A stretch of DNA of 64,000 bases from the NCBI GenBank assembly GCA_963732415.1, contig CAVSZK010000017.1:1-64000 (forward strand), written 5' to 3'. Below are positions 37,047-46,315 of the stretch, in pieces (the stretch's first letter is position 1; each line of letters starts with the position of its first letter). The translations under genes and the position numbers were made by a program. The notes beneath the pieces are model-generated. The model worked only from the letters and a program-made list of their open reading frames with translations. It was not told the DNA's origin and made no database searches. Origin of the DNA: RPQJ01 sp963732415. Its GTDB lineage: Bacteria > Pseudomonadota > Gammaproteobacteria > Steroidobacterales > Steroidobacteraceae.

Positions 37047-37143
37047 TTGAGGCCGGTTCGCCTGCGACCAGCAGGGATTCGTTTTCCTACGCCGTGTGAC
37101 TGCCTGGCGGAGCGGCAGCAGCATCGGCCCGGAGCATTTTCGC

Positions 37144-37638
37144 ATGCAGATACGCCTGCTGGTGACCGGTGGCACCTTCGACAAGGAATACGATGAGCTG
37201 AGCGGACAGCTGTTCTTCAAGGACACGCATGTCCACGAGATGCTGCGGCTGGCCCGCGCGGACCTCGACCTCGAGATCCGCACGCTGATGATGGTCGACA
37301 GCCTGGAGATGACGGACCAGGACCGCGGGCTGATTCTCGAGAACTGCCTGGAGCCCGGCCGCGAGCGCATCGTCGTCACTCACGGCACCGACACGATGCC
37401 CGAGACTGCGCGATACCTCGGTGAGCGTGCCGCGGATCGTACGATCGTGCTGACGGGAGCGATGATTCCCTACACGTTCGGCAGCTCCGACGGCCTGTTC
37501 AATCTCGGCTGCGCGCTCGCGTTCGTGCAGGTGCTGCCGCCGGGCGTGTACGTCGCAATGAATGGCCGCTGGTTCGACTGGCGCACCGTAACGAAGAACC
37601 GGGCCATCGGACGGTTCGAGTCACGGACCGGCGACTGA
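37144..37638 (+). CDS. Asparaginase-like protein, N-terminal domain only
   Basis: 164 residues. It matches only the N-terminal catalytic lobe of L-asparaginases: LLVTGGTFDK (first catalytic Thr in TGGT), VVTHGTDTMPETA (second Thr-Asp-Thr motif) and IVLTGAMIPY. Full asparaginases are about 330 residues with a second lobe that completes the active site, which is absent here. The frame ends cleanly, so it looks like the short one-domain family rather than a truncated pseudogene. Activity is uncertain. Start: ATG 37144 directly precedes the first strand. Confidence 0.82.
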   Translation: MQIRLLVTGGTFDKEYDELSGQLFFKDTHVHEMLRLARADLDLEIRTLMMVDSLEMTDQDRGLILENCLEPGRERIVVTHGTDTMPETARYLGERAADRTIVLTGAMIPYTFGSSDGLFNLGCALAFVQVLPPGVYVAMNGRWFDWRTVTKNRAIGRFESRTGD

Positions 37639-37721
37639 ATCCACGGCCGTCCAGGGCCGCGGCCGACGACGCCATCCGGGCACGCCACCGGCAGCCAGAA
37701 CGAATCGGAATCCGCCGGGTA

Positions 37722-38084
37722 TCAGGCCCGGACCATTACCTTGAAGCCGCCCCAGAACATGCGCTTGCCGTCGAACGGCATCGCCTTGCCATGCATCATC
37801 TCCGCAAGCCGCGGATCGCTCATCACCTTCGCCATCACGCTGTCGCGATGCCTGCGCGACTTGTAGACGATGTAGGAGAACCACACGATCTCGCCGCGCT
37901 TGAGCTTCACGCTCTGCGGAAACGAGGTGTGCTTGCCGGGCTTCACATCGTCGGCGATGCACTCGACATACTCGAGCGCGCCATGCTCGAGCCAGACCTT
38001 GGCCGCCTTGCGCGCCATTTGCCGATAGGCGCTGGTGTTGCGCTTCGGTATCGGAAGCACGAATCCGTCCACGTAGTTGGCCAT
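37722..38084 (-). CDS. DUF1428 family protein
   Basis: 120 residues. Dimeric ferredoxin-like alpha/beta-barrel domain: YVDGFVLPIPKRNTSAYRQMA at the start, EYVECIADDVKPGKHTSFPQSV in the middle and MPFDGKRMFWGGFKVM at the end. The function is unknown. The start at ATG 38084 gives the canonical ANYVDGF N terminus and has a GGGGAGA site. It lies downstream of the AraC regulator on the same strand, 131 bases away. Confidence 0.88.
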   Translation of the reverse strand: MANYVDGFVLPIPKRNTSAYRQMARKAAKVWLEHGALEYVECIADDVKPGKHTSFPQSVKLKRGEIVWFSYIVYKSRRHRDSVMAKVMSDPRLAEMMHGKAMPFDGKRMFWGGFKVMVRA

Positions 38085-38215
38085 GCAATTTCTCCCCGAC
38101 TCGTTGCGGTTTGTTGCCTGGCGGAAAGCGCAGCCCGAGCACGAGCGAACTCCCGTGCCGAGGCACTCGACCGCCTCCTCGTCGTCGCCGTCGATCGCTG
38201 CCCCACGCACCAGCT

Positions 38216-39103
38216 TCAGTGCAGCTCGCGGCGGGGCCGACCCGATGATACGCCGCCGCGGCGATAGAACGACGGGGTAACTCCCGTCTCTCGACGGAAA
38301 GCAGTGCAGAAGTGACTCTGGCCTGCAAAGCCGACGGCCGCACTGATTTCGCCGACCGACAGCGACGTCATGCGCAGCAGTTCGCGAGCGCGCTCGATGC
38401 GCGCTCGGAGTATGTAGCGGTGAGGAGTCGCGCCGGTGACCTGCCTGAACGTATTCGAAAAATGCGTGACGCCCACGCCGACCGCTGCCGCAACACTCGC
38501 CACGCCGAGCGGCTCGTCGATGTGCTGGTGTATGTGCTGCACCGCCAGGTGGACCAGCATAAGGGCGCTGCGGGACCCGCGCAGTGGTTCGCTAGGTGTC
38601 GACACCGACAGCGAGTGCCGCAACTGCGCCAGCAGTGCGTTGCCGAGCACCGCCAGGTACGCGTCTTCGTGCTCCGGCGAGCTCACCGACACCGCGAGCT
38701 GCTGCGCAAGCGTGACGACGACGTTGTCCACGAAGGTCACCGGTTCCCTCTCGCGGCGTGAAGACACCCAAGTGGGGATGCGTCGCGCCGTTTCGAAATA
38801 CGCAACCATGCCCTCGCCTATCCCGCGCAACGCCAGCTCGCCGCTGGTGCCAGCGGGCACGAGCGTCACCAGGCCCGGCATCGACAGACCGACGGTCTGC
38901 GCCAGGCCCGCTCGGTAGGAGACCTGCTTGCCGCCGGTGTGAACGAAGAGCAGCGGCCCGGGCAGCGGCGGGAATTCCACGACCTCGAGCAGCGCGCGAT
39001 AGCGTTCCAGCGTGAACGCCGGATCGGCCGGAATCAGGCATGAAAGCTCCGGGTGACCCAGCAGTCGCCGGAGAAATGCAGGCATTCTGTCGTGGTTCGC
39101 CAT
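38216..39103 (-). CDS. AraC-family transcriptional regulator
   Basis: About 295 residues. The C-terminal 100 residues hold the two helix-turn-helix motifs of AraC/XylS (LGVASVAAAVGVGVTHFSNTF and VGEISAAVGFAGQSHFCTAFRRETGVTPSFYRR). The N-terminal part is a cupin-like sensor domain of the type paired with this class (PGLVTLVPAGTSGELALRGI). The effector is unknown. It is divergent from a FadL-type transporter gene 119 bases away, so the transporter is its most likely target. The ATG at 39103 is preferred over a 53-residue basic upstream extension. Confidence 0.88.
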   Translation of the reverse strand: MANHDRMPAFLRRLLGHPELSCLIPADPAFTLERYRALLEVVEFPPLPGPLLFVHTGGKQVSYRAGLAQTVGLSMPGLVTLVPAGTSGELALRGIGEGMVAYFETARRIPTWVSSRREREPVTFVDNVVVTLAQQLAVSVSSPEHEDAYLAVLGNALLAQLRHSLSVSTPSEPLRGSRSALMLVHLAVQHIHQHIDEPLGVASVAAAVGVGVTHFSNTFRQVTGATPHRYILRARIERARELLRMTSLSVGEISAAVGFAGQSHFCTAFRRETGVTPSFYRRGGVSSGRPRRELH

Positions 39104-39222
39104 GGTGCTGGTCGGCACTCTACTGCAAGAAAACGAAAATTGCGCATTGCCTGCGCGAAATCGCGAACCGGGTACCCGGGCTACTCTCACGCCAGCATTT
39201 TCGCGCATAACAGTGCACTTCC

Positions 39223-40515
39223 ATGAATCTCTGCCCCAGGACAGCCAGCCGAAGCACAGCATGCGTGGTCGGCTCGATTGCGTTTCTTTTCAGTCTCCGG
39301 TGCGTCGCTGCCGCCGCCTGGCTCTCGGAGTCCGGTGGCCCCGACATGGCGATGGCCTCTGCTGGCCGCACGGCCATCGCCACCGACGCCACGACGATCG
39401 GGTCGAATCCCGCTGGCATGGTCGCGCTCAACGGCACGGCGGTATCGATGGTCGCCATGCCGGTCAGGATGAGCCTGGAATTCCAGGGCAGCGGGGCGAC
39501 GCCCGGATCCGCCGTGAACGAACAGGGAGCCATGCCGGCGCTGTCCGCATTCGCCATGCGACAGCAAGCCCGCTGGGCCGTCGGCGTCGGCGCCTATGGC
39601 AATGTCGGGCTGGGATGCGACTTTGGCAGCAAGTGGTCGGGACGCCGGGCCATCGAGGACGCGCAGCTGCGGTCCATCAACCTCGTCCCCGCGGTCGCCT
39701 ACAGGCTCACCGATAGCCTGGACGTCGGTGCCTCGATCGGCGCGCAGTACGCCGACGTGCAGGCCGGCATGGCCGTCAGCAACGAAGCGATCTACTACGG
39801 ACCACCGCTTGATCTGGCCGATGGGCAGCTTCACATGAAAGGGTACTCCTGGGCACCCGTCGAAAACCTGGGCGTGGTTTACCGACCAGGCGCAGGCACG
39901 AGAATCGGCCTCGCGTGGACGTCGAGCGTGACGCACTCGATGGACCTCGAAGTGCGCGCAAGCGGGGTCCACCCGTTGCTCGCGGGCATGCTGCAGCAAC
40001 AAGGGCCGGCGGAGCTCGACTTCAGCCTGCCGCAGCAGTTGACATTCAGCGCAGCACGCCAGGTCTCGCCCGACACCCTGCTCGCGGCGAGCATCGGATG
40101 GCAGCAGTGGTCGCGATTCGGCCACGCCCGCCTGGACGTGGCCGGACAGCAAGCGCCGATGTTTGAAGACGGGCTAAGCGACACCTGGAGCGCTGCGGTC
40201 GGACTGCGCCACCGCCTCGACCCGCGCTGGACGCTGGCAACGGGCATCGCATACGACAGTGATCCAGCGCCTGCCAGTGGAACGATGCCCGTCTATTTCC
40301 CGATGGCCGAGCAACTGCGCCTTGCGGCCGGCGCCGACTACCGGTTCAGCGACACGCTGCTGCTCAGGGTCGCTCTCTCGGTCATCAGCCAGGGGAAGGT
40401 TCGCGTCGAACAGGACACCTACCCGGTGCCACTACCAGGAATCCCGAACGTCACCGGTACCATCAGCGGCAGCCGGGTCTATGTGCTCGGATTGACTGCC
40501 GACTATCGTCCGTGA
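39223..40515 (+). CDS. FadL/OmpP1-family outer-membrane transporter
   Basis: 430 residues. A signal peptide with a hydrophobic core (CVVGSIAFLFSL) ends near VAAAAW. The N-terminal hatch domain of the FadL family follows (SGGPDMAMASAGRTAIATDATTIGSNPAGM), then beta-barrel strands with alternating aromatic residues to a terminal YVLGLTADYRP. FadL proteins take up long-chain fatty acids or other hydrophobic molecules such as aromatics. Divergent from the AraC gene and convergent with the MDR gene. Substrate unknown. Confidence 0.9.
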   Translation: MNLCPRTASRSTACVVGSIAFLFSLRCVAAAAWLSESGGPDMAMASAGRTAIATDATTIGSNPAGMVALNGTAVSMVAMPVRMSLEFQGSGATPGSAVNEQGAMPALSAFAMRQQARWAVGVGAYGNVGLGCDFGSKWSGRRAIEDAQLRSINLVPAVAYRLTDSLDVGASIGAQYADVQAGMAVSNEAIYYGPPLDLADGQLHMKGYSWAPVENLGVVYRPGAGTRIGLAWTSSVTHSMDLEVRASGVHPLLAGMLQQQGPAELDFSLPQQLTFSAARQVSPDTLLAASIGWQQWSRFGHARLDVAGQQAPMFEDGLSDTWSAAVGLRHRLDPRWTLATGIAYDSDPAPASGTMPVYFPMAEQLRLAAGADYRFSDTLLLRVALSVISQGKVRVEQDTYPVPLPGIPNVTGTISGSRVYVLGLTADYRP

Positions 40516-40561
40516 CGCCGCTGGCGCGACTGCGATTGCCGCGCGCGGACCCGGCGCCGCG

Positions 40562-41644
40562 TCATGCAATACGCAGCATGACCTTTCCAGTCCTGCCGGG
40601 CTCGAGTGAAGCGGCAACGGCGCGCGCAACGTCCTGCAGCGGGAATGTGGCGCCCACCTCGGTATGGAACACGCCCTCGACCGTCAGCCGCTTTACCGCA
40701 CGCAACACGCCGAGCAGCTTGAACGGCGACTGCTGCGCCATCCAGTTGGGCAGCAGGAATCCGGACAACTGCGCCACCGGCATCATCAGGTCGCGCCCCG
40801 GGATTTCGAGCGGAGTGTCCGCGAGCGTGCCGTAGATCACGAGCCGGCCGCCGAGCCCGAGGCATCGAACCACGTCGCCGGCCGGCCTGCCGCCCACGCA
40901 ATCGAGGGCGAAGCCGACGCCGCGGCCATTCGTGATCCGCGCCACCTCGTCGATCTGGTCGTGCCGGTCGGTCTCGATCACCGCATCCGCACCGAGAGCG
41001 GCAAGCTCCGCAGAGTTCGCGCTCGAGCGCACGACACAGATCGTGCGGAAGCCATCGCGCTTGCCCATCCGTACCACGCTCTTGCCGAGCGCCGAGCCGG
41101 CCGCGGTCACCAGCACCCAGCCGCCACGCGGCACTTTGAGCACTTCGCGAACCAGTACCCAGGCAGTGACCGGGTTCACGAAGAACATCGCTGCCTGCTC
41201 GTCCGGAACGGAGTCCGGCATGACGACGGCACGCTTCGCGTCGACGACCGTGCGCTGCTGCCAGGTCCCGTTCGGCGGGCCGTTTGCCACCGCAACGCGG
41301 CGGCCGCGCAGCCTTCTCGCGAGCAGACCTGCCCCGCACGCCTCGACGATGCCGACGCCCTCGCCACCTAGCGCGTACGGCGGCTGTGGGCACGGGTTGG
41401 AAAGCCCGGGATCGAAACACACGGGCATATCGGCTCCACCACGGCCGCGGTTCCAGATGATTCGTGCGAGTGCCTGCGAATACGTGCCGCGAAGGAAGTT
41501 GAGGTCCGACGGATTCACCGGGCTCATGCCCATGCGCACGCGCACCTGCCCCGGGCCGGGCTCCGGAACCGGAACCTCCTCGACGCGGATGTCGCCAGGG
41601 TCCTGGCTGTAGGCGTGAATACGCGCGGACTTCATCGTACTCAT
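40562..41644 (-). CDS. Zinc-free MDR dehydrogenase (enoyl reductase-like)
   Basis: 360 residues. Medium-chain dehydrogenase: VRVRMGMSPVNPSDLNFLRG near the N terminus, LGGEGVGIVEACG, cofactor loop TAAGSALGKSVVRMGK and RLVIYGTLADTPLEI. The loop AAGSALG and the large insert resemble mitochondrial trans-2-enoyl-CoA reductase (MECR)-like enzymes, but a closer name is not justified. A GGAGAG site fits ATG 41644; a second ATG is at 41635. It is divergent from the MFS gene 93 bases away. Confidence 0.85.
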   Translation of the reverse strand: MSTMKSARIHAYSQDPGDIRVEEVPVPEPGPGQVRVRMGMSPVNPSDLNFLRGTYSQALARIIWNRGRGGADMPVCFDPGLSNPCPQPPYALGGEGVGIVEACGAGLLARRLRGRRVAVANGPPNGTWQQRTVVDAKRAVVMPDSVPDEQAAMFFVNPVTAWVLVREVLKVPRGGWVLVTAAGSALGKSVVRMGKRDGFRTICVVRSSANSAELAALGADAVIETDRHDQIDEVARITNGRGVGFALDCVGGRPAGDVVRCLGLGGRLVIYGTLADTPLEIPGRDLMMPVAQLSGFLLPNWMAQQSPFKLLGVLRAVKRLTVEGVFHTEVGATFPLQDVARAVAASLEPGRTGKVMLRIA

Positions 41645-41737
41645 CGTCGCTCTCCGGGCGCGGCGCCAGATTCCGAACGGCCTTGCATGGACTCGCCCCG
41701 CTGCCTCATCCTGAGGCGCAAGGGGGGCAGGGATCAA

Positions 41738-43027
41738 GTGAAGCAGCTTCAGGTCGCAGGCGGCTGGTCACGCCGACAAGTACTGGTCGCGTTGTGCTTT
41801 CTCGCCTCGTTCATTGCCTATACCGACCGGGTCAACATCTCGGTCGCCGCGGTGGCGATGCAGGAAGATCTCGGCTGGTCCCAGACACAGAAAGGCCTGG
41901 TGCTCTCGTCGTTCTTCGTCGGCTACCTGCTGTTCATGTACGCGAGCGGCGCACTGGCGAAGCGCTACGGCGGCCGCAACGTGCTCGGTTGGGCGGTGGT
42001 GGCCTGGTCTGTATTCACGCTGCTCACGCCGGTCGCGGCAGCCGTGTCCATTCCACTGCTGATTGCGACCCGCATCCTGATGGGTGTCGGCGAGGCAGCC
42101 ATATTCCCGGCGTCCGTCGAACTCTACTCGCGGTGGATCCCGGTCACGGAGCGCACCCGCGCCATGGCGCGACTGCTGAGCGGCATCCCGATGGGCACGG
42201 TGGTGGGCCTGGTGGCGACCGGCTGGATCGTCGGGCGATGGCACTGGTCGATGGCGTTCTACTCGTTCGGCGTACTCGGACTAGTGTGGGGCGTGGTGTG
42301 GTTCGCGCGAGTCGCCAACGACCCTGCAACCGACCCGCGCATCGGCGAACCGGAGCGTGCACTGCTTGGCAAGATGCAGCAGGACGCTGGCGCGGGCGAT
42401 GCCCTTCCGTTCGGCCACCTGCTGCGCGTGCCGGCCGTGTGGGCCATGGTGGCAGCGCAGTTCGCCACCACATGGACCCTCTATGTGCTGATCTCGTGGC
42501 TGCCGAGTTACTTTCGAGAGGCGCAGGGGCTCAGCATCGCCAACTCGGGATTCTTCTCCGCGGCGCCGTGGCTGGCCATGTTCGTCGTGACCAATGTCGG
42601 CGCCACGGTCTCGGATCGCATGATCAGCCGCGGCACTTCGTTGACCAGCACCCGCAAGTTGATGCAGTGCACGGGGCTGGTGGTGTCGGCGGTATTCCTG
42701 CTCGCCGCGCGCGACGTCCATTCGCCGGCGTTCGCACTCGTGCTGATGTGCGGCGCCGCCGGGGCCCTGGGGCTAGCGTGGTCCGGCTACGGGCCGAACG
42801 GGCTGGATATTTCCCCTCCCCACGCGGCACAGCTGATGGGCATGAGCAACACCATCGCCACCATCCCCGGCATCGTCGGCGTTGCGGTGACTGGCTGGCT
42901 TTTGGACGTCACCGGCACCTACTCGGCCGCGTTCGTGTTGACGGCCGCCGTGAGCGGCGTGGGGGCACTCGTCTACGCGACGCTGTTCAACGCGCGGCCG
43001 ATGGATGCGGCGACCGGCACGACCTAG
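41738..43027 (+). CDS. MFS transporter, anion:cation symporter (ACS) type
   Basis: 429 residues with twelve predicted membrane helices. The ACS subfamily signature ASFIAYTDRVNISVAA occurs in the first helix. DLGWSQTQKGLVLSSFFVGYLLF follows, then the motif-A-like loop GALAKRYGGRNVLG and ILMGVGEAAIFPASVELYSRW. The substrate is probably an organic anion (sugar acid, aromatic or phthalate-like), which cannot be set by sequence. I use GTG 41738 with an AGGGA site; ATG 41687 would add 17 residues. Downstream is the TonB receptor gene. Confidence 0.88.
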   Translation: MKQLQVAGGWSRRQVLVALCFLASFIAYTDRVNISVAAVAMQEDLGWSQTQKGLVLSSFFVGYLLFMYASGALAKRYGGRNVLGWAVVAWSVFTLLTPVAAAVSIPLLIATRILMGVGEAAIFPASVELYSRWIPVTERTRAMARLLSGIPMGTVVGLVATGWIVGRWHWSMAFYSFGVLGLVWGVVWFARVANDPATDPRIGEPERALLGKMQQDAGAGDALPFGHLLRVPAVWAMVAAQFATTWTLYVLISWLPSYFREAQGLSIANSGFFSAAPWLAMFVVTNVGATVSDRMISRGTSLTSTRKLMQCTGLVVSAVFLLAARDVHSPAFALVLMCGAAGALGLAWSGYGPNGLDISPPHAAQLMGMSNTIATIPGIVGVAVTGWLLDVTGTYSAAFVLTAAVSGVGALVYATLFNARPMDAATGTT

Positions 43028-43115
43028 GTCGCCCGCACGCCCCGGGTCCGACGGGTGAACGGACGGCCGACGGACGTTACAATCGCGCCCTTTGCGCTCT
43101 CGCCGGCCCTGCCTC

Positions 43116-45238
43116 ATGCCGAATAACACGCTGAACGCGGGCACCACTGCCGCGGCCTTGATCGCGATGATCGCCCTGCCGTCGCTCGCGCGCGCCGCCG
43201 GCGACAGTGCCGACGATCCGGTGCTCGAGCTGATCGAGGTGACCGCAACCAGGATTCCGGCCGCGGTCGAGTCCGTCCCGGCGATGATCACGATCGTGGA
43301 CGGCAACGAGGCACGGCGCGCGGCGCGCGCGACCTGCGCACGGCGCTCGCGCTGGTCGCCGGCGTCGACATCGCCCCTGGCGGCGACGGTGGGCCGGCGA
43401 GCGCGGTCCCGGGCATGAGGGGCCTGCGCGAGGCGGACGCCTACCTGCTGGTCGTCGATGGCGTTCCGTACGGCGGAACCTTCAACCCTGCCCTCGCGAC
43501 CTTGAGCCTCGAGAACGTCGAGCGCATCGAGGTGATGCGTGGCGCGGCGCCGGTGATGTTCGGCGCGACCAGCTTCGTGGGCGTGCTCTATGTCGTGAAC
43601 TACCCGGCGGGCAGGACCCCGACGCGCGCGGTCGTGGCGGGTGGTTCGCCGCAGGCCGGGATCGCGAGCTTCACCACCAACCTGCCCGAGGCCGGAAACC
43701 TGCGCCATTCGCTGGCGGTCAAGGTCCAGAGCCAGGAGTACACGCAGGATCGGGTAAAGTCCGACGGCGCCCACCTGCTCTATCGCGCCGCGGCGGATAC
43801 CGGAATCGGCGAACTGCAGGCGGATCTGGACGGCACGACACTGCACCAGGATCCCGCGAGCCCGCATCCGCGCGAAGGTGGCGAGCTCTCCAATCGCTTC
43901 CCGCTCGACTCGAACGTGAACCCTAAGGACGCGAAGCAGGACCAGGACCGCATCCAGGCCAACCTGCGCCTAACGCACCCGGTCGGCGATGGTCGCTGGG
44001 TCACGACGGCCTCCTATGCGTATACCAACGGCAGCACGACGCGTGGATTCCTGCGCGAGGACTTCGCCGACGACGGCATCACTCCCAATGCCGACGGGTA
44101 CCGGCAGCAACTCGATATCAACGACTTCTATTTCGACAGCTACTACGCACCGAAGCAGGGTGAACATTTCGACTGGCTGGTCGGCGCAGACTGGATGTAC
44201 GGCGACGGTTCGCAGCAGAGCAAGAACTTCGAATACGCCGTGCTGCCCGACGGCAGCAATCCGCCGAATTCGCACGATCTGCCCATCGACGAGGCTACCC
44301 GCACCACGGACCGGCGCAGCTTCGGCGGCCTGTACGCGCAAGGCAACTGGCGCCCGACCGACCGCTGGCTGGTGCAGGCCGGGCTGCGCTGGAACCTGAC
44401 CGACGAACACCGTGAGGCGAAGCTCGTCGACTACACCGCCCCCGGCTCGCCGACCGAGAAGAGCTCGGATAGCCAGAGCCAGTCGCGCCTCTCGGGCGTA
44501 GTCGGCGCGAGCTACCGGATCTGGGGCGAGGCAGGCAACGGTGTGACGCTGTTCGCCGACTACCGCGACACCTACAAGCCTGCGGCGGTGGACTTCGGGC
44601 CGGAGGCCGAGGGCGACATCCTGAAGCCCGAGACCGCCACGACCTGGGAGGTCGGGCTCAAGGGTCGCCACCTGGGTGGCCGGCTGGACTGGGAGATGTC
44701 GTGGTTCGACATGGATTTCGAGAACCTGGTGATTCCGGAGAACGTGGACGGCCTGCCCTCGCTGGCAAACGCTGGTAGCGAGCGATTCACAGGGATCGAG
44801 GTCGAGGCTAGCTGGCGCGTGACCGACGACCTGAGACTCACTGCGACCTATGCGCACCACAACGCCGAGTTCACCGACTACGAGCGGCTGCTTGGCGACG
44901 GCTCGACCCAGCAGCTGAAGGGCAACACGCTGGAGATGTCACCCGACAATCTCGCGGCGGGCGGCATCGTGTACGCCCCCGCGCAGGGCTTCGTGGCATC
45001 GGTCGTCGCGAACTACGTCGGCAGCCGGTATCTCAACAAGAGCAATACCGCCGAGGCCGACCCGTACACCGTGCTCGATGCAGGCGTCGGGTACCGCTTC
45101 GGCCTGTGGCAGGTCCGCCTCGACGGATACAACCTCACCGACGTGCGCGAACCGGTCGCCGAGAGTGAACTCGGCGACGCGCAGTTCTACGTGATGCCGG
45201 GCAGTTCCTGGCTGCTGTCCGTCACGTGGAATCCTTGA
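43116..45238 (+). pseudogene. TonB-dependent receptor, frameshifted in the plug domain
   Basis: Two overlapping frames make one receptor. Frame one (43116 to about 43330) has a signal peptide (IAMIALPSLARAAG), a TonB box (LIEVTATR) and the first plug strand (PAMITIVDGNE). The continuation (DLRTALALVAGVDIA, then MRGLREADAYLLVVDG) is in another frame and runs as an intact barrel to 45238. Together that is about 710 residues, normal for the family. The shift fits loss of one base (or gain of two) in the GC-repeat tract at about 43314-43333. It may be a real lesion or a sequencing error; the barrel shows no further damage. Substrate unknown. Confidence 0.8.
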
Positions 45239-45255
45239 CCTGGCCCGGGGCGCGC

Positions 45256-46311
45256 CTAGACGCGCGTCGTCCAGCCGTGCGTGTCCGGCGCCTCGCCATT
45301 CTGGATCGCGACCAGCGCCGCACGCAGCCTTGACGTAACCGGACCGACTTCGCCGTTGCCGACCTTGTGCTCGCGCCCGTCGTGCACCAGCGTGCCTACG
45401 CCCGCGAGCACGGCCGCGGTGCCCGAGAGTGCGGCCTCGCCCGTCTTCACCCATTCCAGCATCTCGGCGACATCGAACAGGCGCTCCTCGACCTTGAAAC
45501 CCATCTCACGCGCCATCGTGAGCAGAGAGTCGCGGGTCACGCCGTGCAGGAAGGTCGCGTCGAGGCTGCGCGTAAGGATGTGACCCTCGCGAATCAGCAG
45601 GAAATTCGCGGCCCCGGTCTCCTGCACCGAACCGTCCGGGCAGAAAAGCACCTGGTCCACCTTGTACTTCTCGCGGGCGGCCAGCGTCGGGCCCATGGCC
45701 GCCGCATAGTTGCCGCCGGTCTTGACCATGCCGAGGTGGTCGGCAGTGCGGTGCTTCTTGTCCTCCACATAGATGCGCAGCGGTTTGACGCCGCCAGAGA
45801 AGTAATCCCACACCGGGCTCGCCAGCACGATCAGCGTCGCCTGGTCCGGTGGTGCCGAAGCCGCGCCGATATTCGGCGTCGTGCCATACAGCAGCGGCCG
45901 CATGTACAGCGCGCCCGGCGGCTCCGGGACCTGCGCGCGCACGCGGTCGATCACGCCGAGGATCATTGCAGCGAGCTGGCCCGCGTCCGGCACCGGTAGT
46001 GCGAGCAGTCGCGCGCTCTGCCGCAGGCGCTCGATGTGCTTGTCCATGCGGAACACGCGCACGCTTCCGTCCGCCCAGTGGTACGCCTTGAACCCCTCGA
46101 AACAGGTGCTCGCGTAGTGCAGCACGTGCGCGGCGGGGTGCATCTCTATCGGGCCAGTGGGCCGCATCTCGTGCGTGCTCCACTTGCCGTCGCGGAAGGT
46201 CGCGATCGCCATCTCGTCGGCCAGTACCGTGCCGAAGGCCGGGCGTGCCTGGGGCTTCGCGCTGCTGCGGCTTGAGCCAAGGAGCTGCTGGTCAGATTCG
46301 AGTGTGTGCAT
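45256..46311 (-). CDS. ilvE: Branched-chain amino acid aminotransferase
   Basis: 351 residues, class IV PLP aminotransferase. Interconverts Leu, Ile and Val with their 2-keto acids. Features: LHYASTCFEGFKAYHWADGSVRVFR, PLLYGTTPNIGAA, the PLP lysine in GMVKTGGNYAAA, and ETGAANFLLI. It is the last gene of the bkd cluster, 4 bases after E2. Here it probably feeds keto acids to the dehydrogenase, or works in reverse during synthesis. Length matches the roughly 350-residue BCAT group. Confidence 0.94.
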   Translation of the reverse strand: MHTLESDQQLLGSSRSSAKPQARPAFGTVLADEMAIATFRDGKWSTHEMRPTGPIEMHPAAHVLHYASTCFEGFKAYHWADGSVRVFRMDKHIERLRQSARLLALPVPDAGQLAAMILGVIDRVRAQVPEPPGALYMRPLLYGTTPNIGAASAPPDQATLIVLASPVWDYFSGGVKPLRIYVEDKKHRTADHLGMVKTGGNYAAAMGPTLAAREKYKVDQVLFCPDGSVQETGAANFLLIREGHILTRSLDATFLHGVTRDSLLTMAREMGFKVEERLFDVAEMLEWVKTGEAALSGTAAVLAGVGTLVHDGREHKVGNGEVGPVTSRLRAALVAIQNGEAPDTHGWTTRV

Positions 46312-46315
46312 GTGC

